From the NCBI GenBank assembly GCA_024663395.1, contig JANFAH010000028.1, positions 620,001 to 684,000 on the forward strand: a stretch of 64,000 nt of DNA, in the 5' to 3' direction. This stretch comes from Pisolithus tinctorius (lineage: Eukaryota; Basidiomycota; Agaricomycetes; Boletales; Pisolithaceae). Both the position numbers and the translations under genes were made by a program. Positions 1 through 11,465 of the stretch are shown piece by piece. Below the pieces are notes generated by a model that ran no database searches, was not told where the DNA came from, and worked only from the letters and a program-made list of their open reading frames with translations. Numbering within the stretch: position 1 is the stretch's first letter; each line of letters begins with the position of its first letter.

Positions 1-459
1 GACTGGAAAATAAAGGAAGGGACATCAGACATCAGTGAAATACAGATGCACGTGAAATAGACCAGTGGGTAGTAGACAAGAGCAAGAGCAGGACAACGGT
101 AAGGGGTATCTTCCAACAGAATGAGAGTATGCATACAAGTGGGAGATGGAACTGAGCGACACAGGAGGGCAGAGTGTAGTGTACTGGCACGAAGTCCAGC
201 TTGCAGAATTTGGGGCGACAGGGGAAAGCGGAGTTTTTCAGAGGAAAGCAGCACAGATGACTGGTGACATGGCTCCAGATCAGCATTTTGATGACTGAGC
301 GACATGTGGAAGGTCGGTAGAAACTCCGAAGGTGACAGGGGTTGGGAGGGAACACGAGGACACGAGCGGGAAAAATTCCAAAATGGGTTTGTCATAGAGG
401 CCTGTGGAATTTAGTGACAGATTCCTGTTCCAGCCTCAGGGAGTATATGGCTCCCTACA
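1..459 (-). repeat. 3' LTR of element 1 (partial)
   Basis: Closely matches the last 460 or so bases of 9101-10105, including the shared end GGAGTATATGGCTCCCTACA. The remainder lies left of the window. ORFs read from this stretch are not genes. Confidence 0.9.
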
Positions 460-471
460 GTGCTGACTTCA

Positions 472-1398
472 ATGAAAATTCCACAGGCCACCAGCAAGGA
501 GGATGAACTGGCTGACGACGTCGATGATGACAAGGGCGATGGTGAACCAGGTCCATCCACAAAGGGACCTCGTGCAGCTGGGGACAATGAACCCTGCGAG
601 ACATGTGCTCAGGCAAACCTCACATGTGTCAGGGAGCCAGAGGTGTCCTGCAAACGGTGCAGGAAGGCAAAACACAAGTGCTCACACTCTCGAGGTGTAG
701 GGAGAAAGGTGAGTACTGCACAGGCAAAATTCTGCAAGGGAACAAGTTGACACCACCTTCAGTGAAAGAACTCCAGTACTGTTGGGGAGGCAGGGCCATC
801 CCACAAACAAGTCAAATCATTTATGACCTTGAAGCCAGCCCCAGCAGAATCTGTGACTGAACCTGCCAAGAAGCTCACCCTGAAAATTCCAGCTCGAAAA
901 CAGCAACCTGATCCGACCCCCACACGCTTGCCTTCACCAGATCCAGCCCCTTCAGTTCACAATCATTTGCCAACACCCCATCTGTTTTTCTGTGGGGCCA
1001 CTCCAATGCCCAGACCTTCATTCAAGCCCTCTCCAGTCCCTGTCGATGATCCTCAAGTGTCACTTCCGATCGATGAACTGCAAGGCAAGATCAAACCATT
1101 CTTTGCAACTGCAACCAGTTTACTGGACAAACCCAGAGATGTCAAAGTGATGGCCCAGAGCGACACTCCATTGGCTGTGGAAATTCTGGAGGTCGAATAC
1201 CCATGCAAGTGGTTGACAGTGAACATTGTCAAGCATCTGTGAGTGCTCAAGGTGAGGGCTGAGGACAAGGAATTCAAGCTGGAGCAGGTCTACCAGCTGC
1301 TGGAGATGTTGGCAAGGCAGGTAACACATCAGATTGAGACTGTGCAGGCTAGATGGGAGGAGCTGCGAAGGTTGAAGGACGATCTCTGGGACCTGTAA
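472..1398 (+). pseudogene. Antisense Zn2Cys6-like gene carried by gypsy element 1
   Basis: Plus-strand gene between the integrase and the 3' LTR of element 1, opposite to gag-pol. The first exon (ATG 472 to about 708) is acidic, then has six cysteines spaced C-x2-C-x6-C-x7-C-x2-C-x6-C. This fits the Zn(II)2Cys6 binuclear cluster of fungal DNA-binding proteins. A donor GTGAGT follows at 709; the acceptor is not settled, but the frame resumes by 823 with a Pro-rich segment. The tail (to TAA at 1396) is charged and helical. One in-frame TGA at 1240-1242 breaks the tail. The start directly beside the LTR may mean the 5' end is lost. Element 3 carries a counterpart. Zinc binding is inferred from spacing only. 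Confidence 0.6.
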
Positions 1399-1658
1399 AT
1401 AGCATACTAGAGTCTGCAGAATTTTTTGTACTCATATGCGTCGAATTTGTAAGAGGTTTTTGTGCGTTGGTATTAGTACTACAGTAAGGGAAGGAAAAGA
1501 AAGACTGCTGAAGGAAGAAGTGTTGTGGAATATTTTTTTTTTTTTTTTTTGCATGGTGCTTTCATGTGAGCGGTGCGGAATTTATATATGAGATGAAATG
1601 GGTATCAATAAAAGAAAGAAAAGGGAGAGAAAAGAAAGGAGGTAGAGAGAAGGATGGG

Positions 1659-2930
1659 CTACTCATCTGACTCATCCAGAGGGACACCAGCGAGCGTAGG
1701 GTCTGGAAGTGTATCATCTTCAAGATGATCCAGGTCTTGTGAGGAAGCGCCAGCCAGCTGGGTGACTTCAATACGAGCATTATTCCATGGGAAATAGGGG
1801 TATAGGTGAAAGGCAGTGAAGCAGAATTTCAAGACAGCACCATCTAATTCCGCAAGTATGTACAAGCCACCTTTAGTACATCTGATGACTATCATAGGCC
1901 CTAGGTAGCGCAGTTTGGTTTTCCAGTCAAGTTCCAGTTCAATATGGGAATTCCGAACGAGGACAAGCAACCCTGGTTCAAAGTTAAAGTCTTTGATAGA
2001 ACATGCAAAACGGTCAATGAAATCCTTGGCGGAGGCAAAGTGGGATTTTAGGACCAGATCATGGATGCAAGCGAGGTCCTCCAGGCATTTCTGGAGTTGG
2101 CAAGCATGGTGAGCAATAAGATCTGAGGTTGAGTAAAATTCCGCCTTGAAAGGGGCTAAAAATGTTGCTTCGACCAGATCAAAAGGGAGTCTGGGTTCAA
2201 CACCATGAGCCATATAGAATGGAGAAAACCTGGTTGCCTTGTGGACCATAACCCTCTCTGCCCAAAATACTGCAGGGGCCACTTCTGACCACCTCAATGC
2301 TTCCCCACCACAACTTTTTACCATCACCTCCCTTACATCAAAATGCTGCCATTCAACAACTCCATTAGCCTGTGAGTTATAAGGGGAGATGTGTATGTGA
2401 CGAATTCTGAAGGTCTTGAAGGGCTGGTTGGGGGCAAGGACATACAGTCCCCCATTATCTGTGACAATCTCTGCAATGGCACCCCAATGGCATGGAATCT
2501 GTTTGAAAATGAACTTTCCAATGGACTTGCCTGTCTCTGCACAAAGCATGACCCATTCAGGGTAACTGGTGAGTGAACAGCAGGCTTGGGTGACATAGCG
2601 AAAGCTGTTTGACTTCAGCATTAAGAATGTGTCCATGTATGCTTTGTAGAACAGGGGTTCAGGAATAGCAATGACTGGCAGGATATGAACACAGTCCAAA
2701 TGGTGGATCTGGCACTCATGACATGATTTAACATACCAACAGATGTCCTGCTCTAGCATGGGCCACCAGAAGCGAGTCAGCAAATGCATGCAAGTTGAGA
2801 AGATACCCTTGTGTCCTAGATCATTGTGGGCCTGGCAGAGAATTCCAAGGCATCTGTGTGGGGGTACCACTAGCTGGTGCTGACCCTGGGGATCCTTCCT
2901 CCACAGTTCTCCTCTCATGAAATATTGCAT
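1659..2930 (-). CDS. Integrase region of element 1
   Basis: An open stretch of 423 codons. The N-terminal HHCC zinc-binding module is visible (AHNDLGHKG followed by SCHEC). The DDE core follows, with D in YMDTF, D in VTDNGG and E in NGVVEW. The C-terminal part has the YLGPM (GPY/F-type) block. It would insert cDNA into chromosomal DNA. This is the best preserved part of element 1, but it is cut off from an intact polyprotein by breaks upstream. Confidence 0.88.
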   Translation of the reverse strand: MQYFMRGELWRKDPQGQHQLVVPPHRCLGILCQAHNDLGHKGIFSTCMHLLTRFWWPMLEQDICWYVKSCHECQIHHLDCVHILPVIAIPEPLFYKAYMDTFLMLKSNSFRYVTQACCSLTSYPEWVMLCAETGKSIGKFIFKQIPCHWGAIAEIVTDNGGLYVLAPNQPFKTFRIRHIHISPYNSQANGVVEWQHFDVREVMVKSCGGEALRWSEVAPAVFWAERVMVHKATRFSPFYMAHGVEPRLPFDLVEATFLAPFKAEFYSTSDLIAHHACQLQKCLEDLACIHDLVLKSHFASAKDFIDRFACSIKDFNFEPGLLVLVRNSHIELELDWKTKLRYLGPMIVIRCTKGGLYILAELDGAVLKFCFTAFHLYPYFPWNNARIEVTQLAGASSQDLDHLEDDTLPDPTLAGVPLDESDE

Positions 2931-2936
2931 TGCAAG

Positions 2937-3995
2937 TCACACTAGGCTTTCCAATTCTGCCTCTCCCAATCCTTCTGGCATTTTCTTCGTCTCCAAAAAC
3001 TCCTTCACCACTCTCATCTTCGCCTCCCTCTGCTTCGCTTTCTCTGACCTTGGGATTTCGGGCTCGAGAGTTCCAGGCATCAATTCTTCAGCAGTAAAGA
3101 TTCCTAGACTCTGTGATAGGGGGAGAGATGAGTCTGACATGATGCTCAGAATTTCCAAGGGGTAAGGTTGAGACTCGAAACATGCTTCCCTACAATTCAA
3201 GAGCTCAACTGCGAAAGCCCCACACTCATCTATCCAATCCTCATAGTCCTCATCTCCCTCCTCATCTTCTTCTGCCCTCAGCCTCCTCGAGAGTCTGTCC
3301 GGTGCTGCATGCTTGTGTGCTGGAACATGTACGAGCTCGAAGTTGAATAGGAGAATTCCAGCGATCCAACGATTTATGGTCACATTAGGCTGCAGATTGG
3401 GATTGTTAATCATCCCTTTGATATATCATGCATCCACCTCAACAACTAAATTCTGCACACCAAAGATATGAAGTCAAACATCATGCAAAGCATGGAAAAG
3501 TCCAAATAGCTCCAGCTTAGCTTGGCTGTAGTGACATTTGCAATCATTGAGGGTTATCAAGCCAAACCTAGCAGGGTAGTGTTTTCTGTCTTCCCCTTCC
3601 TGCATGAGGAGGTACCTGACAGAAATGTTAGAAGTGTCGACTGCTAAGATGACCTTCCTTTTGGAATTATAGTCGATAGTTCGCAACACAGGGGATGAGA
3701 CAATCGCCTGGTGGAGGTACTCCATGGCTTCCCTATGTTCATCGCAGAATTTGAAGGGGACATCCTTCTTGATCAGCTCAACAAGGGGATGGGCATGTTT
3801 GGCAAAGTCTTTGATGAAGATCCTGCAGTACGAGCAGAGACCTAAAAATCTGTGTACTTCAGTAACGTTTGTGCAGTAAGGCCAATCTTTAATCTTCTGG
3901 ACTTTAGTTTCATCTGGAATTCTACCCTCGAACAACACCTTATGTCCAACCACTATGATAGATGGTGCAGCAATGATGCATTTCTTTGCTGACAT
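2937..3995 (-). pseudogene. RT C-terminus and RNase H of element 1
   Basis: Two open pieces in different frames. The upstream one (3474-3995) has the end of RT plus the RNase H start (ILAVDTSN, with the first acidic residue). The downstream one (2937-3413) has the RNase H end and the linker to integrase (VHVPAHKHAAPDRLSRR). A frame break near 3414-3473 separates them. RNase H would remove the RNA strand during reverse transcription. Confidence 0.82.
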
Positions 3996-4028
3996 GGTGG
4001 CTCCTGCATGGTGCAGATGGTGTAAGAC

Positions 4029-5256
4029 TCAGTTGATGTTCTGCAGGTGCTCCCAAATGAAGTGTCTAATCCCGGAATTCTTTGGAATCATTTCATAGGT
4101 CCCATTGGGATTTTGGTAGGGGGATTTGGGGCCTTTAATGGGACAGTCATCAATAAATGGGATGGTGACTTCTGGAATTTCGTCCTTTAAAATCCAACAA
4201 ATGTCTCCATGGAAAATTTGGACAGCATTCATGTATCCCATAGGATGTTTGGTGAGTCGAAGAGTACCTATAGGAGTTTTGAAGGTAGTGAGGTCATGGT
4301 AATCGTTGTGTATGGTGCAATGATCATATCCGACCATAAGATCTAAAATTCCATAGACTGAATGACAAGCGAAGGCTTCAGCTATCGAATTGACGAAGGG
4401 GGGAATGGCTGAGTCCTGGATAGAAACAGTGTTTAGAGGTTGTAAGTCATGGACAAGGTGCAGAGATTTTCTGTCCTTCTTGACTACACAGAACCATTTT
4501 GAGCGATAGGACAAAGTAGACAGTTCATAAGCCCCTGCAGAAATCTTTCCTTTGATGATGTTAACGACTTCATGGAAAATAGCAGGAGGAATGGAAATAT
4601 CTTGCTCGATCCAAGGCTTGTGTCATAGTTGTGCCTCAACCCTGGCCGGACTCGGCCTCGCGCTCACTCAGTCTGGCCTTGGCCTTGCCAATCCCGTACC
4701 TCCAGTTGGTCTAGCGCGGTAGACACTGCTTTGCAGTGTCTGTCATTTCGGTTAAGTCCTGTCCCCGGTCCTGTCCCCGGTCCACCTGTCCCAGTCTCTG
4801 CTACCTTAGTCATATGTTAGTAATCCTTGTCTTACCAATCGTCTTAGCAATCCTTGTGAGACTGGCATTACTGGTCTCCGTACTATAGTTATTTCTAGTA
4901 TATAAACTCGTAGATACTCGGCCTGTAGACCTCAGTCTGAAATCAACTAAGTTACCCCTGATAACCCCGTCTCGGCCTCGGACTCGGACTGGGACCCACG
5001 CAAGGGAATAGCGCTGTACCTTCAGTCGCTAAGTCCAACCAGTCCACTCATCTGTACCTTCGTCTTTACCCCTGACTCCGATCCCTCGGCCTCGCGCCCG
5101 CTTTGGTCTCCGGTCCGGTCTCAACCCAGAAACCCCGTACTTGACAGCTTGTGAGCTAACATAGGTATCTTCAGGGGCAGGAACATGTCCTCTCGGAAGG
5201 TCCCTCTTTCCAAAGCATCCCATGCAAAGGCATCCTCTTGCTCCCTGACCAACCAT
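4029..5256 (-). pseudogene. Reverse transcriptase of element 1, interrupted by a solo LTR
   Basis: The minus strand reads KPWIEQD..., KSLHLVHDLQPLN, a LDLMVGYD block with a catalytic Asp, PMGYMNAVQ, and FIDDC as the YxDD-type active site. The N-terminal part ends in PMLAHK at about 5152 and continues at 4620, so the LTR at 4621-5146 split one gene. FIDD in place of YIDD is shared with element 3 and is a feature of this gypsy lineage here. Confidence 0.85.
4621..5146 (+). repeat. Solo LTR, family T (copy 1)
   Basis: 526 bp beginning TGTCATAG and ending CTTGACA, with target duplication GCTTG at 4616-4620 and 5147-5151. A TATATAAAC box lies in the middle. It is closely similar to 16039-16565 and, inverted, related to the 5' LTR of element 2. 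No internal region is present, so it is a recombined solo LTR inside the RT of element 1. Confidence 0.93.
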
Positions 5257-5839
5257 CATACTAGGTCTAATTCTGTAGGCCAAAGAAACCTTGCCAGGTC
5301 CAGATCGAGCTCATCAGCTCTTTCCTGAGTGAACCTGGAACCTGGCACAAACAGAGGGGGATGAGTAGGTAAAACAGGCAGATCTGCAAGTGGATCTTCG
5401 GCCTCCTGACACTCTACCCGGAATTCTGCTGGCATTGACATTGGTACTGGCCTCACCTTCCTCACTACAGGTTTTTACTTTAAGACATGATAGACAGGAT
5501 CAAACTGATAAGTAGAGCATAAGGCAGAGATTGTCAGTGGAGAAATGGTAGTAGCAGTCAAAAACAAGAAAGGATTGGTCAGAGAAACGGAACTGGTGTC
5601 AAAGGGATCGACAGGGGGCATACTGTTGCCTCATAAATCATAGATAAATGCTGCAGCGGAATTTATGGCAGTGTCTGTGGGCAAAAACATGGAAGACTTC
5701 AAAGGGTATAAAGGCAGATCAGAAACATAAAGTGAACACATGGAGAAAGTGCAGTCCTGGTCTCCTCGCAGATCATATGAGTCCTTGACTGATATTAAAA
5801 ACCCTGTTCAGGTGGATTCATGTGGCGATGTATTTGTTT

Positions 5840-6991
5840 TCACACGAAGAAGTCTTCTTCGTCTTCAGAATTTACGAAACGTGGAAGGGGTTGCAGTCTG
5901 TTGTGAGGTTGTGTTGGAATTAAAACTTGTTTCCTGGAATTAGGGTTGCGGATTTCTAGAGACTGTTCTCCATCAGGGAAATCACAAAGGATGCTGGAGA
6001 GTAGGCAGAAGAAGGGTCGACTGAGCAGTAAGCCAAAAGGCACACAATCAACGACCTGGATTTGTAGATGAGCCTTGACATTTCCTATGCGCAAGGTGGC
6101 ATTCTCTATGACCCCAAGGGTGCTTTCTTTGGATTGGTAAGTGGCCTCCAGAGTCATGGTCATGTCAGTATGGAGAGGGGCCTCTAAGGCTTCCCACAAC
6201 TCCTGTTGCAAGGCCACTACCTGGCATCCGCTGTCCAAAATACATTTGACATGGAGTTTGTCCATCAAGATCCTGTCGACAGCACATAAGGGAGCCATAG
6301 CGAGGCCCACGCACTTCCCTTCTGTGTCTCTGACCCAGTACTGCTCATAGGATGCCCAAGCAGCCAAGGGAGTCATGTCTGATGTGGTTTCTAAACTCCC
6401 AATCGTTATCTTCTTCATCACAGCTAGTTCTCTGATCTGCTTGCGAATCTCTGGGCTGACAGCTAATAGGTCTTTAGTAGAGATTTCCATTTTTGCATCT
6501 AAGACCTGGTTTACGATCCGCTTGGTCACCACAGCCTCATCAAAACTGCTTTGGTAACAGAATTGGGGTGCAGAATTTGTAGATGGCTTAAGTTTCCGGA
6601 GGTCTGTAAGATTAGGAGCAACTGGAGTTTTTCCAGCTGTTGGGGCTTCTGGAGATGAGGCGGGGTTAGCTGGAGCGGAATTAATGACAGGGATAGGGGA
6701 CACTGGCGCATTGGCCAATGCTGGGACTGCTAGTGCCGGCTTTTGATGATGAACTGGGGCTTCTACACCATTGAAGCGAGCTGTCTTCTTTTTCTTGATA
6801 GCATTTTTCAACTCTTCTACCTGCACATAGGCCCTTGCTAAGGCACATTGGTCTTCTTTGTCAGCATCCTCTAGGTTTTTGTCAACTAGATAGGAAGAGG
6901 GGTGTAGGTTGACTTGGTATTCCAAAGCATCTTTGTTGCTGAAGAACATTGTGCTGACGAGATGGGGAGGAGTATCATGCCCGTGGGACAA
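5840..6991 (-). CDS. Protease region of element 1 with upstream gag-pol linker
   Basis: Open for 383 codons. The N-terminal half is Pro/Ala-rich linker. At about two-thirds of its length is ILDSGCQVVA, the D-S-G of a retroviral aspartic protease, followed by the usual hydrophobic flap/strand pattern and LLLSRPF. It would cleave the polyprotein. The linker to RT continues at 5256-5465 in another frame, so the element is not functional as it stands. Confidence 0.8.
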   Translation of the reverse strand: MSHGHDTPPHLVSTMFFSNKDALEYQVNLHPSSYLVDKNLEDADKEDQCALARAYVQVEELKNAIKKKKTARFNGVEAPVHHQKPALAVPALANAPVSPIPVINSAPANPASSPEAPTAGKTPVAPNLTDLRKLKPSTNSAPQFCYQSSFDEAVVTKRIVNQVLDAKMEISTKDLLAVSPEIRKQIRELAVMKKITIGSLETTSDMTPLAAWASYEQYWVRDTEGKCVGLAMAPLCAVDRILMDKLHVKCILDSGCQVVALQQELWEALEAPLHTDMTMTLEATYQSKESTLGVIENATLRIGNVKAHLQIQVVDCVPFGLLLSRPFFCLLSSILCDFPDGEQSLEIRNPNSRKQVLIPTQPHNRLQPLPRFVNSEDEEDFFV

Positions 6992-7009
6992 GGTTGACTG
7001 CAGGCCAGG

Positions 7010-8583
7010 TCATTGAACTGAGACGAGGTTTGCTGAGGCAATGATCAAGTTGTGCATGGTGAGGAAGTTATCAATCTTTTCCTTGAAATTACAACCTGCA
7101 GCTGTCCTAGGAATATCAGAGCCATCTGGCATGAAAACTCTTCCTCCAATCAGGGAGCATTTCCCAGCTTGTATGTATTTGTGACACAGCACACACTCTG
7201 CAGTTCTTTGCCCATCTGTTCCTCCACAGAAGAAACACCGTGGATTGAAGGAATGACAGAATTGTCCTTCTTGACCTTGTTGGGGAGGTGGGGTAGAAAC
7301 AGGTTGCTGAGCAACATGAACATACTCTCACTTCAGGATAGTAGGAACAGCTGGCAAGGAAGATGGAGTAGAATTCTGGGGAAACAGTGTGTTAAGTCCA
7401 GGTCTTCACCAGTCCAAGGCCAGTCCGGAGTCCGGTCGAGGGTTAGAGGGTAATATGAGATATCAAGGGGTTTTGGACTATTGGACTTAGCGACTGAGGG
7501 CGCAGCACTATTCCCTTGCATGGGCTGTAGTCCAGTCGAGAGATAGAAGACAGAGGACGAGAGAGACTGGGTTAAGATGAGAACTAGTTTGATTTCAGAC
7601 TGAGGCTAAACAGAATATCCTACGGCTTAAATACTAGAAGTAACCTAAGTGTAATGTAGCACTGGAGACCGGTCTGCACCAGTACAGCGATGATTGGTAA
7701 GTAGTGTTACAAAGAATCTTATCAAGCAAGGACTATGGACAAGGGATTACCGGGAACTGGGGCAGGACATGTGGCTGGGCCGGGTGTTACACCGGCCCAG
7801 TACCAACTGAGGGGACAACTCGACTGGGCACTGCCTTGCAGTACCTCGCGAGCTAACACATTTCTGGGTCAAAGGGTTAAGGCTGGGACTGGGGAAAGGG
7901 TTGGATGGGACCGGGTTGAGACTGGCATAGAGCCGGTCTAGGGTGGTCTGGGCACGGTCATGACACAGTGCTGACGAGTCTGGTTGAGGGAGGTTCCGTT
8001 TGGCCCCACTGAGGAGGTAGTTGGCATGTTTGTAGATGGTATTGAACTTCCATGGTTCATTGATGTCATGATCTAGGTCAGAGAGTTGCAATCGTGTGAG
8101 CAAGGAATTCCGAAACCTTGGGGGAAACCCCTCCAGGAATTTCTCGTTGGTGTAGTCCTCAGGGAGTTTCTTCTTCTTCTGGATGAGGCCAAGGATATGT
8201 CAGAATTCTTGGACATACTTCCCAAGATCTTCCAGCGACTCCATAGGCTTCTGAACCTGATGGTAGAGCAAAGTTTCGAGGTCGGCTTTGGTATAACGAT
8301 GATCTTTCACCAAGGCACCTGGATAGTAGTTCCGGAGCTCTTTGGAGAAAGCATCCCAATCATCGAAGCCATCAGTTGCAGCATCTAAGGTGGACCAAAA
8401 TTCTGCCTCGTTGTGGTCAGCGTAATGAATGACCCAGTGGATCTTATCTTTTCCAGAAATGAGACCAGTGTCGAGACAGAGTTGTTCAACATCTTCGAGG
8501 TAGCGGGTGATATCTTCAGTACACCCAGAAAACTTTGGGGCTTTGTTGGAACCCCTGAGTGGCATATCTTTTTCTCCAGACAT
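7010..8583 (-). pseudogene. Gag of element 1, broken
   Basis: ATG at 8583. The N-terminal part (KAPKFSG, YLEDVEQ, DDWDAFSKEL) is a retrotransposon gag domain. A TGA breaks it near 8200, after which the same sequence continues (KLPEDYTNEK) to 7971. A solo LTR (7390-7965) then interrupts, and the cysteine-rich end (CFFCGG, AECVLC) lies at about 7010-7240. Element 3 has a clearly related gag. Confidence 0.78.
7390..7965 (-). repeat. Solo LTR, family T (copy 2)
   Basis: 576 bp from TGTTAAGTCC to GGTCATGACA, flanked by CAGTG at 7385-7389 and 7966-7970. On the minus strand it begins TGTCATGACC, as other family T LTRs do. It is inserted in the gag of element 1. Confidence 0.9.
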
Positions 8584-9079
8584 TATGCAAGGTGGTGTGG
8601 GGATCTGGATTGGAATTTGGGGAATGATGGGAGCAGAATTTGAGAGAGTTGAGGCAAGAGTATTCTGTACAGGTATTTGAGTAGAAAGGGTGATAGCAGA
8701 ATTTGCGATTAGGGAATAGGAAGGAAGGAGAAGCTGTTCAGCAGCTAGTTCTGAATCACTGGATGGCGAGGGTGACGAAGGCGTTAGTTCTGAAAGAGGT
8801 GAAAGTTCTTGACGCTTGGAGGGGGGATCAAAAGGTTTGTCAAAGTCAAAACCTCCTGGAAATGCTGGGTAAAATGCTGGGAACTCTGGGCTCTGAAAGA
8901 TCTTGTCTAAACCAAGATCTGAGTCTGATGAGTGTGGCTCTGAAATATCTCTAGGATCAGCTACGGGGATTAGGATTTCTGATGAAGAAATAGATAGTCT
9001 GCGGAAGGGCTCTAGGAGCTCTTTGAGTTCGGTTCTTTGATGAGTGGGTCATAAGGATCTCCTTTCCAGATCTACAGAC

Positions 9080-9097
9080 CCCTTGCAGTGGGCTCCA
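9080..9097 (-). other. Primer binding site of element 1
   Basis: The minus strand reads TGGAGCCCACTGCAAGGG a few bases inside the 5' LTR. The same 18 bases lie at 47065-47082 inside the 5' LTR of element 3. The TGG start fits priming by a tRNA 3' CCA end; the tRNA was not identified. Confidence 0.75.
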
Positions 9098-9100
9098 AAA

Positions 9101-10105
9101 TGTTGTGGGACACAACTTCTGGGAAGCATGTGACTAGAGGAAGGGTGAAGGGAGAATACCCTAGGATCATCCCAAGGGGTGCTGTGTGGAAGGAGAAGTC
9201 AAGAAAGGGCTTAGAAGTGGTGGGGAAATTCGAGCGAGAGCCGCAGAATTTAATCCTGGGCAGATGTAGATGCATGGGGAACAGCGAGATGGGTATACGA
9301 AATTCCGAGAGGTGGCTATGCATCAGGAGGAGTGAATTCGAAGCGAAAGGGATATGGGATTACGTGTGCAGGGCTAGAGGACACAGGAGACACAAAGACC
9401 TCTGGGGACACTGAAGACGCTGTAGACTCTATATATGCACTTAGACCCTAGAAACTCTCGAACTTGCAGAACACACACAGATAGCAACTCCAAAGGTGGG
9501 TCCTATATTTCCAACATCATGGCGGAATTATATAGTACAGGGAAAGTAGGTATGAGTCGGAGTAAGGTGGGGTGGGAAAACTAAAAGACTGGAAAATAAA
9601 GGAAGGGATGTCAGACGTCAGCGAAATACAGATGCACATGAAATAGACTGGTGGGTAGTAGACAAGAGTAAGAATGGGACAACGGTAAGGGATATCTTCC
9701 AACAGAACGAGAGTATGCATACAAGTGGGAGGTGGGGCTGAGCGGCACAGGAGGGCAGAGCATAGCATACTGGCACGAAGTCCAGCTTGTGGAATTTAGG
9801 GTGACAGGGGAAACCAGAGCTTTTTAGAGGTAAGTGGCACGGATGACTGGTGACATGGCTGAGCAGTGGCACGGCTACTGAATTCCAGATGACTCTGCAT
9901 GAATGCAGAATTTCCGGATCAGTGTTTTGATGACTGAGTGACATGCAGAAGGTCGGTAGAAACTCTGAAGGCAATGGGGGTTGGGAGGAAACACGAAGAC
10001 ACGAGCAGGAAAAATTCCAAAACAGGTTTGTCATTTGTTGTAGAGGCCTGCGGAATTTAGTGACAGATTCGTGTTCCAGCCTCAGGGAGTATATGGCTCC
10101 CTACA
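9101..10105 (-). repeat. 5' LTR of element 1
   Basis: 1005 bp with TG...CA ends. It is the full version of the repeat at 1-459. The outer end abuts the interrupted integrase of element 2 at 10106, so the first bases of the target (CTGAG) follow immediately. Confidence 0.88.
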
Positions 10106-11417
10106 CTGAGGTGAAATGTAAGTGCATATCCAAGGCCTTACTGAGTGACTGAAAGAAGTGAGACATGAACTCCAAGCCTCGGTCTGAGGTTACATGGGCC
10201 AGCACTCTGTGCTTCGAAAAGACATGGAGTAGGAATAATTTGGCGAGTTCTGGGGCTGTTATGGTGTTGTGGGTGGGGATGAATATGGCCTGCTTGGAAA
10301 GCTGGTCAACTACAATGAGGATGGCTGTGAAGCCAGTTGAGGCCAGGAGTTGCTCAATGAAATCCATAGATATGGAATTCCACAGTTTCTCCAGCACTGG
10401 AAGCTGCTTGAGGAGGCTGTAAGGCTGATGGCAGGGAACCTTAGCCTGAGCACAGGCCGTGCAGGACTGGACATAGTCTTTAACAAATGTCCTGAGGCCA
10501 GGCCAGGTATATTTGTGGCGAATGAGTTCCAAGGTTCAGTTTTGGCCAAAGTGGCTGGACAGGGGGTGGTCATGCTTAAGCTGCAAGACCCTAAGGCAGA
10601 GATCATTTGAGTCCACCATGTAGATCCTTCCATTGAGATGAAGGAAACTGATGTCATCCACTGACCACTGGGGATCAGACATGTTGGACAGATGGATTTG
10701 TGAGACCAGGTTGTCCAGCAGCACAGTCAGGATATCATTATGAAGTTTCTCTATATCCATCAGTGCAACTGCTTGTAAGACCGGGTACTCAAGGTAGGTT
10801 GTGCAAAGGGAGACTGCTAGTTGCTCTTGGGTGAAGACTGGTCTCAGGTTTTGTAGGTTCACTTGGGCATAGCTGCTATCCCCCTCTTTGGGGTAGACAT
10901 CCCATTGTCTAGTTAGGGCATTGGGCTTAGCCCTGAGCTTACTGGGCCTGAACCTGATGATCATATTGAATTGCAAAAGGAATTCAGACCAGCAAGCTTG
11001 GCAGTGGGTGAGTACTTTAGAGGTAGAAAAGTACTCAAGATTCTTGTGGTTGGTAACAACATCGACCAGTGAGGCCAAGCCCTCAAGGTAATGGTGCCAG
11101 GTCCAGAATGCTTCAAAGATTGCAAGCAATTCCTTATTGTGGGTATCATAGTTCAGCTCCAGGGCTGTCAGAGTCTGGGAGTAGAATGTGACCAGATGTA
11201 TCTGGCCATCACTGCAGGTGATAGAGAGGATGCCAGCGATGGCATAGTCCGATGCATTGGTCTTGATGGTGATGGGGACCCCAGGGATGAAATGAGTTAA
11301 GACTGGCATGGTGGTGAAGGCAGCCTTGAGGTTGTTGAATGACCAGCAGCATTCCTCAGAGAAGTTCCAAGGAGCCCCCTTGTGGGTAAGCCAAGTCAGC
11401 AGTACAACAATGTCCAA
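10106..11417 (-). pseudogene. RNase H and integrase start of element 2
   Basis: 10536-11417 holds the RNase H region (TNASDYAIAGILS, then FYSQTLTALELNYDTHNKELLAI) and the first His pair of the integrase zinc module. 10106-10532 is in a shifted frame, with KYTWPGLR, the SCTACAQAK pair and the catalytic SMDFIEQ and TSDRG. The frame runs straight into the LTR of element 1, so the catalytic Glu and C-terminus are outside the window. Confidence 0.83.
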
Positions 11418-11465
11418 GTAGTTAAAGATGAACCAGTGATAGAAATTAGTGAAGCCGAGGAAAGA

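Larger units (their letters stand above)
1..10105 (-). mobile_element. Ty3/gypsy element 1 (degenerate, left LTR cut by window edge)
   Basis: Read on the minus strand, the order is 5' LTR (9101-10105), primer site, gag, protease, RT, RNase H, integrase, 3' LTR (end at 459). This PR-RT-RH-IN order is that of Ty3/gypsy. All coding parts carry frameshifts or stops, so the copy is dead. It is inserted in the integrase gene of element 2, whose coding sequence stops at base 10106, directly at the LTR end. The other flank lies outside the window, so the target duplication cannot be checked. Two solo LTRs of another family interrupt it (4621-5146, 7390-7965). An unusual plus-strand gene lies between its integrase and 3' LTR. 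Confidence 0.93.

Noticed and set aside
1531..1550. T run at 1531-1550 as a retroposon tail
   Set aside because: No retroposed gene ends there; it lies in the 3' non-coding part of element 1 and may be simple slippage.
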